This document shows, piece after piece, positions 56,535 through 64,000 of a DNA stretch of 64,000 bases. The DNA is from Leptodactylus fallax (taxonomy: Eukaryota; Chordata; Amphibia; Anura; Leptodactylidae): the NCBI GenBank assembly GCA_947044405.1, contig CAMRHE010000018.1:806001-870000 (forward strand), written 5' to 3'. The translations under genes and the position numbers were made by a program. Each line of letters begins with the position of its first letter. Position 1 is the first letter of the stretch. The notes under the pieces were generated by a model. That model saw only the letters and a program-made list of their open reading frames with translations. It did not search any database and had not been told where the DNA came from.

Positions 56535-58136
56535 CAGTGTGGAAAAAAAGTATTTAGTCAGCCACCAATAGTGCAAGTTCTCCCACTTAAAAAGATGAGA
56601 GAGACCTGTAATTGACATCATAGGTAGACTTCAACTATGAGAGACAAAATGAGAAAACAAATCCAGAAAATCACATTATCTGATTTTTTAAGAATTTATT
56701 TGCAAATTATGGTGGAAAATAAGTATTCTGTCATCTACAAACAAGCAAAATTTCTGGCTCTCACAGACCTGTAACTTCTTCTTTAAGAGGCTCCTCTGTC
56801 CTCCACTCATTACCTGTAGTAATGGCACCTGGTTGAAATTGTTATCAGTATAAAAGACACCTGTCCACAACCTCAAACAGTCACACTCCAAACTCCACTA
56901 TGGTGAAGACCAAAGAGCTGTGGAAGGACACCAGAAACAAAATTGTAGACCTGCACCAGGCTGGAAAGACTGAATCTGCAATAGGCAAGCAGCTTGGTGT
57001 GAAGAAATCAACTGTGGGAGCAATAATTAGAAAATGGAAGACATGCAAGACTACTGACAATCTCCCTCGATCAGGGGCTCCATGCAAGATCTCACCCCCT
57101 GGGGTCAATATGATCACAAGAACGGTGAGCAAAAATCCCAGAACCACATGGGGGGACCTAGTGAATGACCTGCAGAAACCTGGGACTAATGTAAGAAAGG
57201 CTACTGTCAGTAACACACTACACCGCCAGGGACTCAGATCCTGCAGTGCCAGTCGTGTCCCCCTGCTTAAGCCAGTACATATCTGGGCCCGTCTGAAGTC
57301 TGCTAGAGAGCATTTGGATATTCCAGAAGAGTATTGGGAGAATGTCATATGGTCAGATGAAACCAAAGTAGAACTGTTTGGTAGAAACACAACTCGTCGT
57401 GTTTGGAGGAGAGTGAATGCTGATTTGCATCCATAGAACACCATACCTACTGTGAAGCATGGAGGTGGCAACATCATGCTTTGGGGCTGTTTCTCTGCAA
57501 AGGGACCAGGACGACTGATTTGTGTACATGAAAGAATGAATGGGGCTATGTATCATGAGATTTTGAGTGCAAACCTACTTCCATCAGCAAGGGCATTGAA
57601 GATGAAACGTGGCTGGGTCTTTCAGCATGACAATGATCCCAAGAACACCTCCAGGGCAATGAAGTAGTGACTTCGTAAGAAGCATTTCAAGGTCCTGGAG
57701 CGGCCTAGCCAGTCTCCAGATCTCAATCCCATAGAAAACCTTTGGAGGGAGTTGAAAGTCCGTGTTGCCCAGCGACAGCCCCAAAACATCACTGCTCTAG
57801 AGGAGATCTGCATGGAGGAATGGGCCAACATACCAGCAACAGTGTGTGCCAACCTTGTGAAGACTTACAGAAAACGTTTGACCTCTGTCATTGCCAACAA
57901 AGGATATATAACAAAGTATTGAAATGAACTTTTGTTATTGACCAAATACTTATTTTCCACCATAATTTTCAATAAATTCTTTAAAAATCAGACAACGTGA
58001 TTTTCTGGATTTGTTTTCTCATTTTGTCTCTCATAGTTGAGGTCTACCTATGATGTCAATTACAGGCCTCTCTCATCTTTTTAAATGGGAGAACTTGCAC
58101 AATTGGTGGCTGACTAAATACTTTTTTTCCCCACTG
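56535..58136 (+). mobile_element. Full-length Tc1-like transposon, third family
   Basis: The 1602-bp element is flanked by TA (56533-56534 and 58137-58138). The tips CAGTGTGGAAAAAAAGTA and TACTTTTTTTCCCCACTG differ at one or two positions. The inverted repeats extend about 180 bp, through AGTCAGCCACCAAT, AAGTTCTCCCA and GAGAGACAAAATGAGAAAAC. One full-length but broken transposase lies inside. Confidence 0.95.
56900..57922 (+). pseudogene. Tc1-like transposase with three nonsense codons
   Basis: The frame begins [16 protein letters not shown] and keeps phase to its native YITKY end at 57922. It is interrupted by TAG at 57434-57436 (after NADLHP) and by consecutive TAG and TGA at 57665-57670. 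The DDE signature is otherwise visible: D in [11 protein letters not shown] in FQHDNDPK and E in NPIENLW, with 34 residues between the last two counting the stop codons. There are no frameshifts. All three stops are explainable by single substitutions, so this copy died recently or by few hits. About 340 codons in total. Confidence 0.9.
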
Positions 58137-58139
58137 TAT

Positions 58140-58147
<8 letters not shown>

Positions 58148-58181
<34 letters not shown>
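58148..58181. repeat. (TA)n microsatellite
   Basis: About seventeen TA units just outside the right end of the Tc1 element. Confidence 0.93.
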
Positions 58182-58185
<4 letters not shown>

Positions 58186-58359
58186 AGAATTGTATTGACC
58201 TATAGAATACAGGTTACATGTCATTTTGAATGCACAGTGAACGCCGTAAAATTAAGCCCTTAAGGATGTTTTTTTCCAATTCCACACCCCATTCTGATTT
58301 TTTTCCAGCTTCCCAGTATAGTGTACTAAATATTAAATGATACCATTACAAAGTACAAT

Positions 58360-58480
58360 TTGTCTCTCAATCATTAAGCCCTCATATGGCTCTGTGAACA
58401 GAAAAAATAAAAAGTTATGGCTCTTGGAAGGCAAGGCATCAAAAACAAAAATTGAAAAATAGCTTGGGGCCCATCATAAT
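58360..58480. repeat. Dispersed repeat fragment
   Basis: AAGCCCTCATATGGCTCTGT and AAAAGTTATGGCTCTTGGAAG match the family at 49.3-50.4 kb. Confidence 0.5.
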
Positions 58481-59125
58481 CCTTTTTTTATAAAATGCAC
58501 ACATTTCCTCCCTGCTCATTGGTATTGGTCTAGTAGTGGTTCCTCTCTGTTCAAGAGCAATCTTGCCTTCTGAGTTTATATTTGCTATGAGTGGATGAAA
58601 TAGGAAGAGAAGTTTGGACAAACATTTGTGTATGAATATGACTATAAGTACATCAATACAAACATTAGTGTGTTACATATGTACGTATAAAAAAACATTT
58701 GTTCATGGACTTATCCAGAAACATTTGCATTGACATAAGGTATGTACTTTTATATGGTTTTTTTTTTTATTCTATTTTTGCTTAAATTATGGTGTTTTGG
58801 AAAACAGACATCTTCAGTAGCGATATTCCCAGCAATGTCACAGCAATGGTGACTTCACAGACAGAACCTGTCCAGAATCATAGTATCACTATTCCTACAG
58901 ACAATGTAACTTAATATTGCATGGAGTAAGTTAGAACTGATGGCATTTTCCAGAGCTGTGTCATCAGAGTCAGTGGTTTGGCATACCATCTCAACAGTCC
59001 TGGTATTTTCATGGTGTGGGAGGTGGAGAAATATATATTAAACAATGTACTAATATCCTAATAAGGATAGATAATCACTATTTAAATTGTCTGCGGACCC
59101 AAAAAGTACTTAGCCCTGACTTACT
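58481..59125. other. AT-rich stretch, nothing supported
   Basis: No motif was recognised. It may include decayed parts of the Harbinger element next to it. Confidence 0.35.
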
Positions 59126-59593
59126 TCAGGAATTTATTGAGCTCTTTACATAACCATAGGGCAACGTTGCAAGGGCGCAGGACCTATGGTAGTGGGGTCC
59201 CCCTTTTGACAGCAGGGCAGTCCTGCATTTAGAGTGCTGTCCCAGGCAGTGACATATGTTCATCTTTAGTCTATTTATTATAGCCAAAAATGTTTCTGGA
59301 ATGATCTGTCCAAGCATTAGTGCTGTTATACCAGTAGAAAATTTCAAGTCTTCAAGAGAACAGCCAGTGAACAAATAGTGCAAGGTCGCAGTGCAACACT
59401 GCTCAGCTGAAATAGGTTTGCGCATCCAAGTGTCCTTTTTGGACAGTAAAGGTTCCAACATGTGCAGTAGACTTTGATAACAGGCATCTGTCATATGCAA
59501 ATAATTTTGAAAATCATTATGACAACGATCAAGGAATTTGCTCACCAACATATTATGTGATGATACATCTCTATTCAATAGTTCTATGTCCAC
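59126..59593 (-). pseudogene. PIF/Harbinger transposase N-terminal fragment
   Basis: The 155-codon minus-strand frame encodes DFQNYLHMTDACYQSLLHML, LLSKKDTWMRKPIS, LHYLFTGCSLEDLKFSTGIT and LGQIIPETFLAII. This order matches the helix-rich N-terminal region of HARBI1-like transposases, ahead of the DDE core. Similarity is lost after about residue 115. No catalytic Asp or Glu block and no terminal repeats were found. HARBI1 is also a domesticated host gene in vertebrates, but the abrupt loss of similarity favours a transposon relic. Confidence 0.8.
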
Positions 59594-60329
59594 TATCTAT
59601 TTTTCCCCAGGGTATTTTAGGGGTTTGCAAATTAAAAACACACAACCATTGCAGCAGTTTTTTTTTCCTTGAGATTGACATCTAGAATGTCCTCATTAGA
59701 CAAACATTACTTTAAATACTTGCACTATTTACTAGTAGACAACCACAAAGTTTGTGTCATTTCCTTTTCATTTCATTTGCTTTGAATTGACCAAGTTTCA
59801 TTTGTTAATTTTCTGTTTGGGGTAGACGAACGTTGATTGGAACGTTTGCTGCTGTTTGTATGTGTGTTTGGACTACTGTAGTATGAAAGATTGATGGATG
59901 TTTCAGACGAGCGATCACAGTCTAATGTGTATGGCCAACTTTAGCCCCTGAACTATTTAGTCGGTAGTATCCAAGGTACCTCATCCTGTTTTATACAGTA
60001 AATAACACATTATAGGGTTTGAGGTTTGTAGAATTCTAAGAAATATAACTAAATAAATTAGTTCCTGGTATAGTCTCTTCTTTCCAGGTAAGGAAAGATC
60101 ATGTATGTCTTTAGTTAACACAACAGCAGTAACACAGCACAAGATGAAGGAAGGGTCATAAATCATGGCAATTATTTGAGTTCTTTGGCTTAATTGCATT
60201 GAAATTAGTGATATTTATCACAAATTCACAAGTTGTCCAATCCCTTTTACTAAAACAAATGGCATTTATATTTGTGTCAATGAAAAGGGGTAGCAGACTT
60301 GCAATGAGGAATGAATTATAATAAGGTCA

Positions 60330-60850
60330 AATTGTGTGGTTGCCCGAGGCCGAGGCTGCAAGGGGATCCAGCGGCATCTGCCAATATAGTTAATTACTGT
60401 GGCAGGGCACAGGAGTCTACTCGAGGTGAGGATTTGTTGGGAAAACCTTGTGAGATTCGTCTTCTGAATATTTGCAAGGTTCGCCCAACAGTTTCGCTCA
60501 GACTGAACATGTCAAACCGGAACTGCTATTAATATCCTCTGGGGTCTCCACAGAGTATAATTAGTAGATGCCCAGGGAGGTGACTAAACATAACAAACTG
60601 TCTTACTCACCTCCCATGTGCTCTGACGCGGGTCCCTATCCAGTTCAAGCCTCTTCTGGCCTCTTGGATAATGTGAGAGATCGCTGAGGTCTGTGATTAG
60701 GCCTCAACAGGCACATGGCTCACGCCAGTGTCATGACATTTCCATCTATACGCCTTGACGTCAACGGGACCCATGTCCCTGACAACACCCAGGAGGCCAG
60801 AAGAGGGAAGGGGAATTGCATCGATCAGGTGCCACAAAAGAGTGTAACAG
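60330..60850. repeat. Dispersed repeat, copy 2 with upstream extension
   Basis: CAGAGTATAATTAGTAGATG (60552), then CAGGGAGGTGA, TCACCTCCCATGTGC, GTGATTAGGCCTCAACAGG and CCAGGAGGCCAGAAGAGG parallel the 52.0-52.4 kb copy. The preceding 60330-60540 segment (CCGAGGCCGAGG, TTCGCCCAACAG) is probably part of the same or an adjacent repeat. Confidence 0.6.
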
Positions 60851-61258
60851 TATCCCTGCACTGTCTATAGATAGGCTTTCAGAGGCTACTTTTGGGTAGT
60901 ATAGCTTTTGGAGAGAGATTGTTGACTAATTGCTGTATATTCAAATAATGATGGGTTAATTTACATAAGACTTTTTATGCTTTCATACATTTCTAACTTC
61001 ATTTTGTTGCAACAGAAAAGTGGGCAACAATGGAAAACTAATTACTAGATCCTACATATGATCGGTGGAAAAACCATCTTACAGGTTCCCTTTAAAAATA
61101 CCAATTCACTCCATTCTGTTTGGAGCTTTACTAATTTGTTGCTTATAGTATAAGAACATGGTCAGTGTCTTGGATCCCTCTCTACCTATACTGTTTTGTT
61201 TTTTTAATATTTTTAGATAGATTGATAGACATAGATACACATCACAACAAAACACATA

Positions 61259-62412
61259 CAGTGCCTTGCGAAAGTATTCGGCCCCCTTGAACTTTTTAAC
61301 TGTTTGACACATTTCAGGCTTCAAACATAAGGATATAAAATTTTAATTTTTTGGTGAAGAATCAACAACAAGTGGGACATAATCGTGAAGTGGAACGAAA
61401 TTTATTGGATATTTTAAACTTTTGTAAAAAATAAAAAACTGAAAAGTGGGGCGTGCCAAATTATTCGGCCCCCTTAAGTTAATACTTTGTAGCACCACCT
61501 TTTGCAGCGATTACAGCTGCAAGTCGCTTGGGGTATGTATCTATCAGAGAGACTGAAATTCTTGCCCATTCTTCCTTGGAAAACAGCTCGAACTCAGTGA
61601 GGTTGGATGGAGAGTGTTTGTGAACAGCAGTTTTCAGCTCTTTCCACAGATTCTCGATTGGATTCAGGTCCGGACTTTGACTTGGCCATTCTAACACCTG
61701 GATACGTTTATTTGTGAACCATTCCATTGTAGATTTAGCTTTATGTTTGGGCTCATTGTCTTGTTGGAAGATAAATCTCCGTCCCAGTCTCAGGTCTTTT
61801 GCAGACTCCAACAGGTTTTCTTCCAGAATGGTCCTGTATGTATTTGGCTCCATCCATCTTCCCATCAATTTTAACCATCTTCCCTGTCCCTGCTGAAGAA
61901 AAGCAGGCCCAAACCATGATGCTGCCACCACCATGTTTGACAGTGGGGATGGTGTGTTCAGGGTGATGAGCTGTGTTGCTTTTACGCCAAACATATCGTT
62001 TTGCATTGTGGCTAAAAAGTTCGATTTTGGTTTCATCTGACCAGAGCACCTTCTTCCACATGTTTGGTGTGTCTCCCAGGTGGCTTGTGGCAAACTTTAA
62101 ACGAGACTTTTTATGGATATCTTTGAGAAATGGCTTTCTTCTTGCCACTCTTGCATAAAGGCCAGATTTGTGCAGTGTACGACTGATTGTTGTCCTATGG
62201 ACAGACTCTCCCACCTCAGCTGTAGATCTCTGCAGTTCATCCAGAGTGATCATGGGCCTCTTGGCTGCATCTCTGATCAGTCTTCTCCTTGTTTGAGATG
62301 AAAGTTTAGAGGGACGGCCGGGTCTTGGTAGATTTACAGTGGTCTGATACTCCTTCCATTTCAATATGATCGCTTGCACAGTGCTCCTTGGGATGTTTAA
62401 AGTTAGGTTGGT
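61259..62412 (-). mobile_element. 5'-truncated Tc1-like transposon fused to a LINE
   Basis: The left tip CAGTGCCTTGCGAAAGTATT is preceded by TA (61257-61258). The transposase reads on the minus strand and its beginning, together with the other inverted repeat, is missing. Homology begins at NIPRSTVQAIILKW near 62410, where L2-like LINE sequence ends. It is a sister family to the fragment at 1-349. Confidence 0.88.
61479..62412 (-). pseudogene. Tc1-like transposase lacking its N-terminus, frameshifted
   Basis: The remaining protein starts at NIPRSTVQAI, inside the first helix-turn-helix, and has lost roughly the first 25-30 residues and the start codon. GRPSKLSSQ, LWSDETKIELF, GGGSIMVWACFS, FIFQQDNEPKH and NPIENLWKEL are all present. 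A 4-bp tandem duplication (GTATGTAT near 61836-61843) shifts the frame between KMDGAKY and RTILEENLL. The end is GGATKY at 61479. The open frame 61753-62496 begins in LINE sequence and crosses the junction, so its N-terminal part is not transposase. Confidence 0.88.
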
Positions 62413-64000
62413 GTTGGTTGTACATCTTGATGGCAGTGGGGAGGAAAGACTTCCGATAGCGCTCCTTCTCACACTTAGGGTGAAGTAGTTGGTCACTGAC
62501 AGTACTGTCCAGCGCTATCACAGTCTCATGCATGGGATGGGACTTATTCTCCCGCATGGAGCTCACCATGTACAGTATCTTTCTGTCACCCACCACCTGC
62601 ACTGGGTCCAGTGGGCTCCCCAGGACAGAGCTGGCCCTTCTAATCAGCTTGTCAAGTTTATTTCTATCTCTGGTTGATATACTGCTCCACCAGCAGGCCA
62701 CTCTGAAGAAGATGGCAGGTGCCACTACCAAGTTGAAAAAAGTCCTAAGAAGTACCCCCTGGACTCCAAAGGCTCTAGCCTCCTAAGCAGGTAGAACCTG
62801 CTGTGGCCCTTCCTGTACAGGACCTCCTTGTGATCTGCCCAGTCCAGCTTATTATTAAGGAGCACACCCAGGTACTTATAGGTGTTGACAATCTCAATGC
62901 CCGTCCCCTGGATGTCCACTGGTTTAGGAGAGCATCCGCATTTACGTAAGTCCACCACCATCTCCTTGGTCTTCCCAGCGTTAATCTTTAGGTGGTTCAG
63001 CTGGCACCAGTCCACAAAATCCCGGTACAGCTCTCTGTACTCCCTGTCATCATCGTCTGGGATGAGACCTACTATTGCTGAGTCGTCAGAATACTTCTGT
63101 AGGTAGCAGCTGGATGAGTTGCACCTAAAATCTGCAGTGTACAGTGTGAAGAGGAAAGGGGCAAGAGCTGTACCCTGAGGTGCCCCTGTATTACAGATCA
63201 TGGTATCTGACACACAGTCCCAAGCTCTCACATTCTGAGGTTGGTTTGTGAGGTAGTCTAGGATCCAGTTGGAGATGTGGTAGTCCGCTCCAGCAAGGGC
63301 CAGCTTGTCTCTCAATAGCCCTGGCTGTATGGTCTTTAAAGCACTGGAGAAATCAAAGATCTTCATCAAGTGGGATGTCAATGCTACAGGCCTGTAGTCG
63401 TTGAGGTCCATAGGGTGAGGTTTCTTTGGAGCCGGTACACACAGGAAGATTTCCATAATTCAGGGACAATTTCCAGATCAGGCTCATATTAAACACATAT
63501 GTAATGATACTACACAGCTGATCCCCACAAGCCTTAATTAGCCTTGCACTGATGTTATCCGGCCCTCCTGCTTTCCTCACCTTGATCTTTTTCAGCTCTT
63601 TTCTCACCTGGGCACATGTGAAGGTCAGACTGTGGTCAGATAAAGACAGATTTCTGGATTTACTGGTGTGGTGGGAAGTAGCCGCAGGGGGTGAATTGTG
63701 GTAGGGGGAACTAAAGGACATGCTGGGGTGGGAGGAGCTGGTGTGTGATCAAATCTATTCAAGAATAGATTTAGTTAGTTAAGCCAATTAACATCTGCCT
63801 CTATGTGGGAGACAGACTGTCTATGGCCCGAAATTGACTTAAGCCCATCCCAGACAGCCCTTATGTCTTTTCTTTCCATTTGCTTTTCCATTTTTTTCTT
63901 ATAATTGGCTTTTTCCTGCCTGATTTGACGCCTAAGCTCTTTCTGTATCTGTCTCATCCCCTCCTTATCTCTTGTCTTGAATGACATCTTTTTCTCCTTA
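62413..64000 (-). pseudogene. L2-like LINE ORF2, RT and C-terminal part; runs off the window
   Basis: On the minus strand from the window edge: a K/E-rich segment with WDGLKSISGHR (63775-63987), TCAQVRKELKKIKVRKAGGP (RT start), PMDLNDYRPVALTSHLMK, FDFSSALKTIQP (motif A), NTGAPQGTALAPFLFTLYT, KYSDDSAIVGLI (catalytic box, SDD), HLKINAGKTKEMVVD, YKYLGVLLNNKLDW and, near the end, KERYRKSFLPTAIKMYN. This is the RT of an L2-group non-LTR retrotransposon. About 60-80 residues are deleted between LTSHLMK and FDFSSA (near 63355), and several frameshifts occur (62730, 63450, 63720-63775). The 3' end is cut at about 62413 by the Tc1 piece. Confidence 0.87.

Noticed and set aside
56881..57477. 198-codon minus-strand frame
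   Set aside because: It is antisense to the Tc1 transposase at 56900-57922.
59126..59593. Domesticated HARBI1-like host gene
   Set aside because: Only the N-terminal third is present, similarity stops abruptly and no catalytic region or splice context is visible.
1..64000. CRISPR arrays, bacterial operons, rRNA or bona fide tRNA genes
   Set aside because: No regularly spaced direct repeats, ribosome-binding-site-led gene clusters or complete tRNA cloverleaf sequences were found. The only tRNA-like blocks are within decayed SINE-like copies.

Overview
This window reads as intergenic or intronic DNA from a repeat-rich vertebrate. An anuran amphibian is the most likely source. I infer this from the mix of Tc1-like families, Penelope-like elements (PLEs), Tx1/L1-like and L2-like LINEs, and many short inverted-repeat MITEs, all seen here together. 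No bacterial-style genes, operons, CRISPR arrays or host protein-coding exons could be supported. Almost every long open frame belongs to a transposable element or lies inside a palindromic repeat.

Layout: 1-349 is the 3' end of a Tc1-like element. 1510-3111 is a full-length Tc1-like element; a second copy of the same family lies inverted at 31722-33367. 3.3-9.1 kb carries several MITEs and a GATA microsatellite. 9.1-12 kb is mostly unique, AT-rich sequence. 12.06-12.74 kb holds a minus-strand PLE fragment. 15.8-17.4 kb has an L2/CR1-like RT fragment and a decayed Tc1 relic. 18506-20072 is an apparently intact Tc1/mariner element with a DD35E transposase. 21354-22587 is a foldback element with a long hairpin. 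23808-29423 is a nearly complete PLE with direct pseudo-LTRs (pLTRs), a 13-bp target duplication and a hammerhead ribozyme in each pLTR. 34.7-36.1 kb is the 5' part of a Tx1/L1-like LINE next to a BED zinc-finger relic. 37.2-38.4 kb is a tandem and inverted repeat array interrupted by a 389-bp element. 44.4-48.4 kb is a minus-strand Tx1-like LINE whose RT core is replaced by PLE pLTR sequence. 49.3-54.8 kb holds dispersed repeats and MITEs. 56535-58136 is a Tc1-like element with three nonsense codons. 59.1-59.6 kb is a Harbinger transposase fragment. 61259 to the right edge is a truncated Tc1 element joined to an L2-like LINE.

The most interesting item is the 389-bp element at 37696-38084. 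It is a 311-bp unit followed by the first 78 bp of a second unit. It is bounded by a perfect 12-bp target duplication and contains a near-canonical type I hammerhead ribozyme. That is the architecture of a non-autonomous metazoan retrozyme. The window also holds PLEs that carry related ribozymes and once encoded reverse transcriptase and GIY-YIG endonuclease, so a plausible helper family sits on the same molecule. That link is inference. All family names come from recognising motifs by eye; no database search was run.
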